NCBI GenBank assembly: GCA_029882975.1
Contig: JAOUJW010000011.1
Span: forward strand, 1-64,000
Direction: 5' to 3'
Length of the DNA: 64,000 nucleotides
Source of the DNA: Gammaproteobacteria bacterium
Lineage (GTDB): Bacteria; Pseudomonadota; Gammaproteobacteria; SZUA-152
Shown here: piece by piece, positions 29,487-39,517 of the stretch
Layout of the letters: each line of letters begins with the position of its first letter
Numbering within the stretch: position 1 is the first letter of the stretch
The notes under the pieces: generated by a model
The model's input: only the letters and a program-made list of their open reading frames with translations
What the model was told of the DNA's origin: nothing
The model's database searches: none
Made by a program: the position numbers and the translations under genes

Positions 29487-30714
29487 AGAATATGAAAACT
29501 GTTTGAGTTAACGAAATAGAAACCATAGATAGCACCATTGACAAAGCAACCCCTAATGCGGCTAGCTTAGGCGTTAATACAACCAATGATACCAACACAC
29601 ATAATAACCCTACATAGTTGCTTATCAATATCTTTACGTCTAACCTACGCACATACAGCGGGAAATAGGCTATGTGCCCGAAACACATCGCACAATTAAA
29701 AACTACGAGAACCCAATAAATCTCTATTTTCTGCCAATATATACTCTTACCCACAAACTCCAGCACTGGGTATATCAAGCCAATCGCCCCTATAGACAGA
29801 ACTACCACAGCAAACAATATTTCTTTTGCCATCCGTTTCATTTTGCTCTTGTATTCTGAATATTCGCCTCTATTATATGCTGCAACTATTTTTGGATACT
29901 GTTGAGCAACAACGCCTGCTTCGATAAAGGACAATATCGCACTAGACATACCCATGAAAAACACATACACACCTACAGCCGCGTCCCCAATATTTATCTT
30001 TAAGAAATATTTATCTGCAATGAATATTCCTCTTAAAGCTAAAGTGCCCGCAAAAAAAAGTAATGCATTCTTCAAACCCCTGCGAATCCAATACCAATCT
30101 ATGCTCCGTCCCCGCACCCCACACCAATCCAAATCCTTATACAAAATACGAGCGGTCAAAAGCATGCTTAATACTGCCCCGATAAACCACCCACTCCAAA
30201 CAGTATCTAACTGCCTATAACTATCATCCGAATACATCAACCCAACAACCACGTACACCCAAGCTCCACCTCTGAGCAACAGTACCAAGTTGGCAAAATT
30301 AGCCCTATGTATCACAACCAACAACCTATAGGATTCTTGAGATAGATGCTCTATTGATAGAATCAAATAAAACCAAGCAATATCCTCCCACTTTAGTAAT
30401 CCTGCAAAAAACACCAAGACCAGAAAAGGTAACACAACTAAATACACGATTACATAAAAAACCACTTGATCCCTGATAACGAAAGCCCACTCACTTTTAT
30501 CCAACGCGAGCATTTCACGAGACGCGTAGGCGTAGAAATCCAGCCCGAGGAAATACAAAGCATAGCCTACAGTTGCCACAAAAACGCCGTACACCCCCAT
30601 TTCTTCGGGGCTCAAATACTTGGCTAGATGAACGACTAAAATAAACTTGCTTATTAACGTAAGCAACCTTAATAATATTCCAACTATTCCACTTTTAAAC
30701 TCTAAGAGCTTCAT
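29446..30714 (-). CDS. wzx: Wzx-type oligosaccharide flippase
   Basis: A 422-aa polytopic membrane protein (about 12 hydrophobic helices) of the polysaccharide-transporter/MOP superfamily. The N-terminus LLRLLTLISKFILVVHLAKYLSPEEMGVYGVF is typical of O-antigen flippases. It would move the lipid-linked repeat unit to the periplasm. Its presence points to Wzx/Wzy-type assembly, although no Wzy polymerase is recognisable in the window. Confidence 0.9.
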   Translation of the reverse strand: MKLLEFKSGIVGILLRLLTLISKFILVVHLAKYLSPEEMGVYGVFVATVGYALYFLGLDFYAYASREMLALDKSEWAFVIRDQVVFYVIVYLVVLPFLVLVFFAGLLKWEDIAWFYLILSIEHLSQESYRLLVVIHRANFANLVLLLRGGAWVYVVVGLMYSDDSYRQLDTVWSGWFIGAVLSMLLTARILYKDLDWCGVRGRSIDWYWIRRGLKNALLFFAGTLALRGIFIADKYFLKINIGDAAVGVYVFFMGMSSAILSFIEAGVVAQQYPKIVAAYNRGEYSEYKSKMKRMAKEILFAVVVLSIGAIGLIYPVLEFVGKSIYWQKIEIYWVLVVFNCAMCFGHIAYFPLYVRRLDVKILISNYVGLLCVLVSLVVLTPKLAALGVALSMVLSMVSISLTQTVFIFYERSNSKSSILAR

Positions 30715-30769
30715 TCAGTTTCATCACAAATAATAAGCATACATTTCACACAACATTCAAAATTCAAAA

Positions 30770-31816
30770 TTATTTAATATACTCCCAGCACATAGGCTCT
30801 CCTCGTTCAATGTCTACTTTTGCATATAGACCCAAAATTTCCTCATAGAATTTCGGAGCCAGCCCCATGCCAGGCCTTATTCGTCGAACGTTATCTTTTG
30901 TTATCAATTCCCCTTTCTTAATATCTTTTATTGCATAGATGGATCTCCTGAATTTTACGTTTTCTATTTCAGCAGGCTTCCTCTCATAGCTTGCTTCCCC
31001 TAGAGCTTTCCATGCATTCTTCGCCTCTACACACAAAATTTTTAGTTCATCTGGCTCAAGTGAAAATTCACTATCAGGCCCCTTATCTGCCCTATCTAAG
31101 GTAACATGTTTCTCTATTACGCATGCCCCCAGAGCAACACTTACAACAGATACCGTTGTTCCCAAAGTATGATCCGAAAGTCCGGCAATCACACCAAATG
31201 ATTGAGACAAATCATTTATTGTACGTAAATTTGATTGTTCTATTGGCGCGGGGTAGCTACTAATACAATGCAGAAGTATAAGGTCGTCACATCCATTCTC
31301 TTTAGCTACTTCAACGGCTTCTTGTATTTCGGTATAACTTGCCATACCGGTCGAAATGATCATGGGCTTCCGTGTTTGCGCGACATATTTAATCAGTGGT
31401 AAATCAATCGCTTCAAAAGAAGCTATTTTATAAGCAGGAACATTTAAATCCTCCAAAAAATCCACAGCCGACTCATCAAAAGGGGTGCTAAAACAAGTTA
31501 TACCTACTTTTGACGCATGATCGAACAACTCCTTGTGCCACTCATAGGGTGTTTGTGCCTGCTTATAGAGCTGATACAAATTGTAGCCATTCCACAATCC
31601 ACTATGAATCTGAAAATCTTGTTTATTACAATCAATAGTAATTGTATCTGCAGTATAGGTTTGCAGTTTAACGGCATCCGCCCCCATTTTGGCCGCCATT
31701 TCTACTGTTTCCAACGCCCTTTGTAATTTTCCATTATGATTCGCCGACAATTCCGCGATGATATACGGTGGTTCATTCAACCCAATAGCTCTTCCGTTTA
31801 TTTCTATAGACTTCAT
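30770..31816 (-). CDS. pseI: PseI, pseudaminic acid synthase
   Basis: A 348-aa NeuB-family enzyme condensing 6-deoxy-AltdiNAc with PEP to give pseudaminic acid. YIIAELSANHNG, GADAVKLQTYTADTITID, LLHCISSYPAP, GLSDHTLG and EKHVTLDR are family motifs; a C-terminal SAF domain (about 285-345) is present. The AELSANHNG and LWNGYNLYQLY segments favour PseI over NeuB/LegI. The ATG at 31816 follows GAGGAAAG; a GTG two codons earlier lacks spacing. Confidence 0.93.
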   Translation of the reverse strand: MKSIEINGRAIGLNEPPYIIAELSANHNGKLQRALETVEMAAKMGADAVKLQTYTADTITIDCNKQDFQIHSGLWNGYNLYQLYKQAQTPYEWHKELFDHASKVGITCFSTPFDESAVDFLEDLNVPAYKIASFEAIDLPLIKYVAQTRKPMIISTGMASYTEIQEAVEVAKENGCDDLILLHCISSYPAPIEQSNLRTINDLSQSFGVIAGLSDHTLGTTVSVVSVALGACVIEKHVTLDRADKGPDSEFSLEPDELKILCVEAKNAWKALGEASYERKPAEIENVKFRRSIYAIKDIKKGELITKDNVRRIRPGMGLAPKFYEEILGLYAKVDIERGEPMCWEYIK

Positions 31817-31894
31817 ACGCACACTTTCCTCATCGACTTCACAAATATTGCTTTTGTACTATTTACTCTTTAACGTTCACAATATTCCAGGCCA

Positions 31895-33412
31895 TTATAA
31901 GGTAGAACGTTGATATACATTCCGTTCGCTATCTGAAAACACACACTCAAAACCCAATGAATTGAATATTTTATTGGAGGCAATATTCTGTGTTTTTACC
32001 TGCCCCTTTATTTTTTCAATCGCCCTACTCTCCTCCTTTAATTTTTTTAGTGCCGACCATAAAATAATCTGCCCTATCCCTGCACCTCTATAATTCGCAT
32101 CAACGGAATAACTAATCTCTGCCACTGAATCGATTATATCAAAACGGACTTGGCCAACAGGAATGCTGTTGCACTCAAATATATATAGCAAGCAATTATT
32201 GTTTTTAAGTTTTTTTTCAAACCAATCTTCATGTGCTCCCCTTTCAATCATGTCGGTTTTAAATGCCGAACTTCGAACGACAGGGTCATTAGTCCATTTG
32301 TATAATAGATCTACATCTTTAGCATTGGCACTTCGACATGTCATACTAAGTATATCTACCAATCGTGTAGCGCCAAGCCCATCGCATATGTCTATGGAGT
32401 TTTCAAACATTGAATACCACTTGCTTTTATCAGACACCACGTCTTCAATAATTTCTTTCAAATCCTCCAATTGTTCCCACAAACGAACAGCGCCTCGGGC
32501 TTGTAATTGACAAATATTCTCTTTTTGGTTTTCCGCGATAAACGTCACCAGACTAGGCAGACCCAACACGCATCTCTCCCAAGAAGCTGTACCACCAGAT
32601 CCAATTGATAAGTCTGCTTGCAACATTAACTCCGCCATGTTATCCACTCCAACCAACACTTCCATAGCGACGGGATATTCACGTGAAATATCATTTATTT
32701 CGTCGACATGTGGAGCCCCCTTACCAAGAACAACAACAATTTTTTCTATACTCAGTCCTTTCATCTTAACCAACAACTGCAGTACTTTTAGCGCATAGTT
32801 TCTTTCGTCCATCCCCCCCATGAATATCAATAGAGTTTTTACGCCGTTATACATCTTTCTTTTTCTGAGAGCTTTTTCTCTTAGTGCTAAATACTCAGAC
32901 CGAAGCAACGCGTATTTAGGACCAAGCCTAAACAGGCATGGTTTATCTATATACAAACGATAATCCCCACTATCGACATCCAACGCTGAATTTACTAATA
33001 TGTCGCAATCCAATCTTCTATTTGCCAAGTCATCAATAACCATAATATTTTGCACGTGCGGTCGTAGCATCGCGTGCCATTGATAATCGATTCCGTAGTG
33101 ATCGACAATGAACCAATCAATATTCAAAGCAGCCACTGCATCTATTGTGTCCGATGCATCCTCTGAAAATGAAACGCCAAGCCAATCTTTGTAAGATTCC
33201 AGTGTGCTAACCTGAAACTTCGTTCTATTGATATCCGGAAGGGTAATGAGTGTATGGCCATGTTTTGTAATATAGTAATCTAGATCCAACTGTGTTTCTC
33301 GACAGATGAAGTATATTTTAGCTTCATTTATCGCATCGGCTAATGTCAAACATCGCATAAGATGCCCCAAACCGATGGCTATACTAGCGTCAACACGAAA
33401 CGCTACGTTCAT
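31895..33412 (-). CDS. pseG: Fused PseG-PseH: UDP-sugar hydrolase and N-acetyltransferase
   Basis: A 505-aa bifunctional protein. Residues 1 to about 345 are PseG, the GT-B-like hydrolase that removes UDP from UDP-6-deoxy-AltdiNAc (AIGLGHLMRCLTLADAI, IVDHYGIDYQWH, GSGGTASWERCVLGLP). Residues about 360-505 are a GNAT acetyltransferase with acetyl-CoA loop NYRGAGIGQ (about 440-448), matching PseH, which N-acetylates C4 in the preceding step. No separate pseH is seen, so this C-terminal domain likely supplies it. Overlaps pseF by one base (TGATG). Confidence 0.92.
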   Translation of the reverse strand: MNVAFRVDASIAIGLGHLMRCLTLADAINEAKIYFICRETQLDLDYYITKHGHTLITLPDINRTKFQVSTLESYKDWLGVSFSEDASDTIDAVAALNIDWFIVDHYGIDYQWHAMLRPHVQNIMVIDDLANRRLDCDILVNSALDVDSGDYRLYIDKPCLFRLGPKYALLRSEYLALREKALRKRKMYNGVKTLLIFMGGMDERNYALKVLQLLVKMKGLSIEKIVVVLGKGAPHVDEINDISREYPVAMEVLVGVDNMAELMLQADLSIGSGGTASWERCVLGLPSLVTFIAENQKENICQLQARGAVRLWEQLEDLKEIIEDVVSDKSKWYSMFENSIDICDGLGATRLVDILSMTCRSANAKDVDLLYKWTNDPVVRSSAFKTDMIERGAHEDWFEKKLKNNNCLLYIFECNSIPVGQVRFDIIDSVAEISYSVDANYRGAGIGQIILWSALKKLKEESRAIEKIKGQVKTQNIASNKIFNSLGFECVFSDSERNVYQRSTL

Positions 33413-34113
33413 CAGCTGTCGGCGCTTTTAAAGCACATGGACTGAAACATCAATTCCGCTCTATCCCAGTCTTCTAAAGTATCCAAATCCTGGACCATAT
33501 GTCGGGGCAACACTATGGGTATAGACTCATTAGAATATATGGTTACGTTATTCAAAAATGCAGACTTGGTTCCCCAATAGAATTGGCCGGCATCATGATA
33601 GGTCTCCTCTAAGTCTTGAGATCTGATCATATTATTTTCAGGCCAAATTGCCTCCACACAGCCGCTTGATTCTATTCGAAGCGCCCTTTGTATTGGAAAA
33701 GCAAAGGTGGTAACAGGAAAAACATATGATTTTCCGGAAGTGATCAATTTGTTGTAAGCTTCCTTCAAATACTCCGGTAGTAAAGACGGTGCTGTGGCAT
33801 AGATACAGCAGATGTAATCAACAGAAATACCGCTATCATCGCACCAAGTCAGCGCATGCTTTATCACATCCACAGTTCCTGTGTAATCATCTGATAAGTC
33901 ATGTGGCCGTATAAAAGGCACCTCCGCCCCATAACTTTGGGCAACAAGGGCAATTTCTTCATCGTCCGTAGAAACTATTATCCGATCAAAACAGGAGCAA
34001 TCTATAGCCGCTTGTATAGACCATGCGATGATTGGCTTCCCATGAAAATCTTTTATATTTTTCCTTGGTATTCGTTTACTACCCCCCCTTGCTGGTATCA
34101 AAGCAATATTCAT
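33412..34113 (-). CDS. pseF: PseF, CMP-pseudaminic acid cytidylyltransferase
   Basis: A 233-aa CMP-nonulosonate synthetase activating pseudaminic acid with CTP. The N-terminal ALIPARGGSKRIPRKNIKDFHGKPI is the signature nucleotide-binding region of the CMP-NeuAc synthetase family, and STDDEEIALVAQSYGAEVPFIRP follows. Assigned to the PseF branch because it lies between pseC and pseG/pseI. Overlaps pseC by 4 bp. Confidence 0.92.
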   Translation of the reverse strand: MNIALIPARGGSKRIPRKNIKDFHGKPIIAWSIQAAIDCSCFDRIIVSTDDEEIALVAQSYGAEVPFIRPHDLSDDYTGTVDVIKHALTWCDDSGISVDYICCIYATAPSLLPEYLKEAYNKLITSGKSYVFPVTTFAFPIQRALRIESSGCVEAIWPENNMIRSQDLEETYHDAGQFYWGTKSAFLNNVTIYSNESIPIVLPRHMVQDLDTLEDWDRAELMFQSMCFKSADS

Positions 34114-35267
34114 AATACACTTTGTTTTAAAGCCGTAATAACTTTATCCTGCTCATCCTCCTTAAGACCAGGAAACATCGGCAAGCTAATTGCCTCTTGA
34201 GAGTAGGTTTCCGCCGCGGGATAATCCCCCTTCTTAAAACCTAATTCTCTATAATATGGTTGTGTATGTACTGGTATGTAGTGCAAATTCACAGATATAC
34301 CCAAGCTTCGTAGCTGCATAAATACATCTTTGTGAGACTTATTCATACTCTTCAGGTCCAATCGAATAACATATAGGTGCATCCCTGAATAGCTGTCACT
34401 TGGTCGGTATGGACACCTTATCGGCAAACCCTCTAGCATTTCATCATAGCGATTTGCCAGCGAATGCCTCCTCATGATAAATTCATCCAACCGATTAAGC
34501 TGGCTCTCTCCCAAGGCTGCCTGAATATCCGTCATCCTATAGTTATAACCTAAATGTATTTGCTCGTAGTACCATGGTCCATGACTCGATTCTGTCATTA
34601 TATTTAAATCTCTTGTAATACCATGACTTCGTAGCAAGCACATTTTATCAAATAGTTGCTCATTATTTGTTACAGCCATACCGCCTTCACCGGTAGTGAT
34701 AGATTTTACTGGATGAAAGCTAAAAACCGCAATATCGCTAAATTCGCAACTTCCGATTGGCTTATCTAGGTATTTACCTCCTAAGGCATGGCATGCGTCC
34801 TCGATCACATGGAACCCATACTCCTTTGATAGCGAATAAATCTCTTTCATATCACATGACAAACCGGAAAAATGAACCGTAACTAAAACTTTCGGAAGTG
34901 AGTTGGTTTTGCTTGATTTTATAAGCTTTTTTCGTAAGAGCTCTACGCTAATGTTGCAGGTAACTGAGTCAATGTCTACGAAATCTATATTTGCGCCACA
35001 ATATAGAGCACAATTCGCGGATGCCACAAATGTAATTGGTGAAGTCCAAACCCAGTCACCTCTACCGACACCTAGCGCCAAACAAGAAATATGTAGCGCA
35101 GAAGTGCCGCTGTTAACCGCTACACTGTATTTTGAACCTGTGTATTCTTTCACAGATTTTTCGAATTGAGGAACCGCCTCGCCTTGCGTAAGAAAATCTG
35201 ACTTCAGAACCCTGACAACCGATTCAATATCCTCATCAGAAATGTGTTGACGACCATAAGGTATCAT
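34110..35267 (-). CDS. pseC: PseC, UDP-4-amino-4,6-dideoxy-AltNAc aminotransferase
   Basis: A 385-aa DegT/DnrJ/EryC1-family PLP aminotransferase that aminates the 4-keto product of PseB. The PLP lysine is K188 in FSFHPVKSITTGEGG; IPYGRQHISDEDIESVV, AVNSGTSALHI and NYRMTDIQAALG are family blocks. The intact Lys contrasts with the His in RfbH of the same locus. Confidence 0.94.
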   Translation of the reverse strand: MIPYGRQHISDEDIESVVRVLKSDFLTQGEAVPQFEKSVKEYTGSKYSVAVNSGTSALHISCLALGVGRGDWVWTSPITFVASANCALYCGANIDFVDIDSVTCNISVELLRKKLIKSSKTNSLPKVLVTVHFSGLSCDMKEIYSLSKEYGFHVIEDACHALGGKYLDKPIGSCEFSDIAVFSFHPVKSITTGEGGMAVTNNEQLFDKMCLLRSHGITRDLNIMTESSHGPWYYEQIHLGYNYRMTDIQAALGESQLNRLDEFIMRRHSLANRYDEMLEGLPIRCPYRPSDSYSGMHLYVIRLDLKSMNKSHKDVFMQLRSLGISVNLHYIPVHTQPYYRELGFKKGDYPAAETYSQEAISLPMFPGLKEDEQDKVITALKQSVL

Positions 35268-35271
35268 TTTC

Positions 35272-35886
35272 TCATTTACCTTTTTCCATCAGGAACCAAG
35301 TTATATCGTCTTGGGGATACACTGGATCATTTCGATATAAAAAACCATAGTCTTTGAGAGTCAGATCACTATACAGTGTCATTATTTCGTTTGCGAAATC
35401 ACGCTTGTATAACCTATCCTTGTGTCCGCGGTATTCCAGCGCAACAGGAGTTGGATTGTAGTATTCGGCAATAAGTATATACTTTGTAGAATACTCATAA
35501 AGCCTTTTATATACCTCATTTACATAATCAGGATTTATATGAATCAACAAACCCTTGGTAAAAGTTAGCTCATATGTAGTATCTAGCGTAACATCCAGGA
35601 CAGAATCAACAACAACTTCAGCTTCGCCCCATTCACGTAATATCTTTGCTGCTTCCTCGTTTATCTCTATACCTGTTAATTTACAGCTTGGTAATAGTGA
35701 CCTCAATGCGCGCAAATTCATACCGACGTTGCAACCCATCTCCAGAATATTTCCCAGATTACCCGTACGTCGAATTACCTCTGAAAAAAAAGACAAATTG
35801 GCTGCTGCTAGTTTTGCACCAATATTTCGGGAAATATACTCTTTCCCAAATTCACCTTGCCAAAATTTTTCTTGACCTGTCTTCAC
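35272..35886 (-). CDS. Pseudaminic acid biosynthesis-associated methylase
   Basis: A 204-aa class I SAM methyltransferase. KTGQEKFWQGEFGKEYISRN at the N-terminus and the SAM loop NILEMGCNVGMNLRALR are characteristic of the small methylase family found in pse clusters (TIGR03587 type, as I recall it). It could O- or N-methylate pseudaminic acid or its amidino group; the exact target is unknown. Start: a GTG at 35886 with GAGG 8 nt upstream, giving the family's usual N-terminus. A longer reading to 35925 would overlap the upstream gene by 28 bp. Confidence 0.82.
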   Translation of the reverse strand: MKTGQEKFWQGEFGKEYISRNIGAKLAAANLSFFSEVIRRTGNLGNILEMGCNVGMNLRALRSLLPSCKLTGIEINEEAAKILREWGEAEVVVDSVLDVTLDTTYELTFTKGLLIHINPDYVNEVYKRLYEYSTKYILIAEYYNPTPVALEYRGHKDRLYKRDFANEIMTLYSDLTLKDYGFLYRNDPVYPQDDITWFLMEKGK

Positions 35887-35897
35887 ATCATAATACC

Positions 35898-37025
35898 TCA
35901 AGTTCGATCTCGTATTAAAACCCACTCACCTTTGGAATCTTTCTCAAACAAATCATGATTCACAAAGGAATCCATTATTTTCTCGTACTTTTCCAAACTG
36001 ATACCTATTAAATCGCAAAATTCTTTTACGTTATCAGAATCTACTCCACCATCAATGTTCTTTGCTATTTCGAGCGCTTCAGAACGAGATATACGATTGT
36101 TTCGAATCTCTATATTAAGCTGATCGGTTGCTCGCCCATAGCCAAACTTTAGAAATTTAACCCGCTCACGGATATCAATATATTTCATATCACAATTCTC
36201 ATAATCAACCCACGCCCCTTGAGGAGGCTCAACCAAAGCTTGCCAACCCAACTTTTTCACCACTTGTAAATGTACACTTGCATCCCACTTATAGAAGTAG
36301 CCATAAAACAAGCCCAATATTCCTAGTTTTTGAATGTCTTCATCGGATGGAAACTGGAGCATACACAAATCTTCCATGCTAATTTCTTCATCTACCATAT
36401 CCTCTTCACGAAAACCTCGCATCAATCCAAATTCTTGCCGCCATCGTCTATCGATAATCATGCTATCGCGACTTTGAGTCGGCCCACCATATTCAAATTG
36501 AGGATTCTCACCAAATATGACTAAAGGAATATTGAATTTGGCGGCCACATGAAAAGGTACTGTGTAAATCCCTACGTGATTAACCCAATAGTGATCCCCC
36601 ACTATTTCAAATCCTTTCCTAACTAGAGCTCGAACTATTTTGGGGTTAAGAGTAAAATGAACATGATCGACACCTATCTCTTTTAGCACCTCCAAATTGT
36701 GCAGACCGGTATTCGTTTGATCAAATTGATCAAACGTTACTGCCAACGGTCTCATGCCATGAATAACTTTCATCGCATATACCTGCCAAGTACTATCTTT
36801 ACCCCCGCTAACAGGTATAACGCAATCGTACCATCCCCGCGATTTACTCCTCGCGTCGGAGATTATTTCCTTGAACGATTTATCTCTCTGCTCCCAATCA
36901 ATCGCATCTTCTATGCCATGTTTTCTTTCGGCAGACTTGCAAGCATCACAAATTCCTTCCGAGTCAAAAAACAAATCAGGTTTTGTATTTGGAAAAAGAC
37001 ACTTTTTACAGTACAAAATATTCAT
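35898..37025 (-). CDS. pseA: N-acetyl sugar amidotransferase (WbuX/WbpG/PseA family)
   Basis: A 375-aa PP-loop ATP-dependent enzyme that converts a sugar acetamido group to acetamidino using ammonia from a HisH-type glutaminase. N-terminal zinc-type cysteines (CKKCLFP, CDACKSAE) and the PP-loop IPVSGGKDSTWQ are clear, followed by GVDHVHFTLNP and HVGIYTVPFHVA. Inside a complete pse set, the likely product is 5-acetamidino-pseudaminic acid, the PseA-type outcome; an FucNAm- or ManNAmA-type target (WbuX/WbpG) cannot be excluded. Four-base overlap with the hisF paralogue. Confidence 0.88.
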   Translation of the reverse strand: MNILYCKKCLFPNTKPDLFFDSEGICDACKSAERKHGIEDAIDWEQRDKSFKEIISDARSKSRGWYDCVIPVSGGKDSTWQVYAMKVIHGMRPLAVTFDQFDQTNTGLHNLEVLKEIGVDHVHFTLNPKIVRALVRKGFEIVGDHYWVNHVGIYTVPFHVAAKFNIPLVIFGENPQFEYGGPTQSRDSMIIDRRWRQEFGLMRGFREEDMVDEEISMEDLCMLQFPSDEDIQKLGILGLFYGYFYKWDASVHLQVVKKLGWQALVEPPQGAWVDYENCDMKYIDIRERVKFLKFGYGRATDQLNIEIRNNRISRSEALEIAKNIDGGVDSDNVKEFCDLIGISLEKYEKIMDSFVNHDLFEKDSKGEWVLIRDRT

Positions 37026-37774
37026 ATCAACCTCATTGGCAGCCCTTGTTCACTCATATGTTTTTTAATAGTTATAATACTTTCTCCAATCCAGTAAAAT
37101 ATACTGCCCGCCGCAATTGCTGTTGCACCGCTATTTATCGCTTTTACACAATCTTCTTTACTTCCACAACCACCCGCAGCAACTATCGGGACATCTACTG
37201 ACTGGGACACACTCTTTATCAGCCCCAAATCGTAACCATTCATTTTTCCGTCGTTGTCAACTGAATTTAGCAAAATTTCTCCTACCCCCATAGACACCAC
37301 TTTCTGAGCTGTCTCCACTGCGCCCACATCATGAACTATATTGGCTGATTGCGATGCTGCATAGTAGACAGAATTTTCTTTTTTAACATCCAAGGAAAAT
37401 ACAACAGCTTGACGACCGTATTTCTTCGATACTTTTTCAATTAAACTCGGATCACTATAGAAAGCGCTATTTATCACCACTTTATCAGCACCTGATCTAA
37501 ACAGTCTGTCCGCGTCTTCAACAGAGCGAACCCCTCCTCCTACTGACAATGGCATTACACATTGAGCTGCTAACCTCTTAATCAAGTCTTCATTAATTCG
37601 TCCGGATTTATAGGCATCTATATCGACGATAACCATTTCATCAGCCATACGACTGGAAAATACTTTAACATTAGTGATGGAATCACCCACCATGCGCGCA
37701 TCATCGAACTGCACAGTTTTAACAATGGAACTCCCGCGAACAAGCAAGATTGGAATGATACGTATTTTGAGCAT
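37022..37774 (-). CDS. hisF: HisF paralogue for sugar amidination (WbuZ type)
   Basis: A 250-aa TIM-barrel HisF relative. The catalytic Asp11 of true IGP synthase is replaced by Leu (IIPILLVRG, L11), while the second Asp (FSLDVKK, D129) and the phosphate/ammonia-channel framework (SVGGGVRSVEDADRLFRSGADKVVIN) remain. Loss of Asp11 argues against imidazole synthesis; WbuZ-like proteins with such changes sit with amidotransferases and are thought to channel ammonia. Overlaps hisH by one base and the amidotransferase by four. Confidence 0.88.
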   Translation of the reverse strand: MLKIRIIPILLVRGSSIVKTVQFDDARMVGDSITNVKVFSSRMADEMVIVDIDAYKSGRINEDLIKRLAAQCVMPLSVGGGVRSVEDADRLFRSGADKVVINSAFYSDPSLIEKVSKKYGRQAVVFSLDVKKENSVYYAASQSANIVHDVGAVETAQKVVSMGVGEILLNSVDNDGKMNGYDLGLIKSVSQSVDVPIVAAGGCGSKEDCVKAINSGATAIAAGSIFYWIGESIITIKKHMSEQGLPMRLI

Positions 37775-38406
37775 TATATATTCTTGAGATGAACAAAGTT
37801 TTTCAGCAATTTCAATCCGGCTTTTTGGCTTTTTTCCGGATGAAATTGCACCCCGAAAACATTTTTTTTCTGGAATGCCGCTACTATATTCTTATTGCAG
37901 AAACGAACATAAGAGCATTGCACATCCTCTCTTACAACGGAATGATAACTATGCACAAAGTAAAATGAAGACCCCAGCTCCACCCCCTCAAACAAAGTTT
38001 GCTCCAACCCGTTAAAACCCTCCATATTGTTCCACCCCATATGAGGGACTCGACACTTACCGGAAGATTCTAGCGGTACTACGTTACCTTGCACCAAATC
38101 CAATCCTGAAGTTCTACCATCCTCATAACCCTCAGAAAGAGCTAATTGCATCCCCAAACATATACCTAACAACAACCCTCCTTGATCAACATGACTTTTT
38201 ACATGTTCTGAGAACCCTAAACTATTAAGGTTTTTCATACCTTTAGGATAAGCACCAACACCCGGCAATACTATCCTATCAATCCCTACTAATTCATGAG
38301 GCTTCGTTGCGACCACCACATTACAATCTAAAGCTTGAAGTGCATTGACAATGGAAAATATATTTCCAACGCCATAATCTATCACACCTACCGATACACT
38401 ATTCAT
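37774..38406 (-). CDS. hisH: HisH paralogue, glutaminase for sugar amidination (WbuY type)
   Basis: A 210-aa class I glutamine amidotransferase. IDYGVGNIFSIVNAL, nucleophile [18 protein letters not shown] and the catalytic FGVQFHPEKSQ are intact, so it should release ammonia from glutamine. With the HisF paralogue directly downstream it presumably supplies ammonia to the WbuX/PseA amidotransferase. No other his genes are nearby apart from hisC far away. Confidence 0.88.
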   Translation of the reverse strand: MNSVSVGVIDYGVGNIFSIVNALQALDCNVVVATKPHELVGIDRIVLPGVGAYPKGMKNLNSLGFSEHVKSHVDQGGLLLGICLGMQLALSEGYEDGRTSGLDLVQGNVVPLESSGKCRVPHMGWNNMEGFNGLEQTLFEGVELGSSFYFVHSYHSVVREDVQCSYVRFCNKNIVAAFQKKNVFGVQFHPEKSQKAGLKLLKNFVHLKNI

Positions 38407-38424
38407 GTATTAATTAAAACTCGT

Positions 38425-39429
<1,005 letters not shown>

Positions 39430-39517
39430 TTATAAAACCTTCAATTTCGAGTTTGTAAAATTTCTAATAACCAACTATGCACATCGTTTATACCTTCTAA
39501 GGTTGGTCGTTTTTTGC

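Noticed and set aside
37022-38406. hisH/hisF as part of a histidine operon
   Set aside because: No other his genes adjoin, HisF lacks Asp11, and both are coupled to a sugar amidotransferase in a pse locus.
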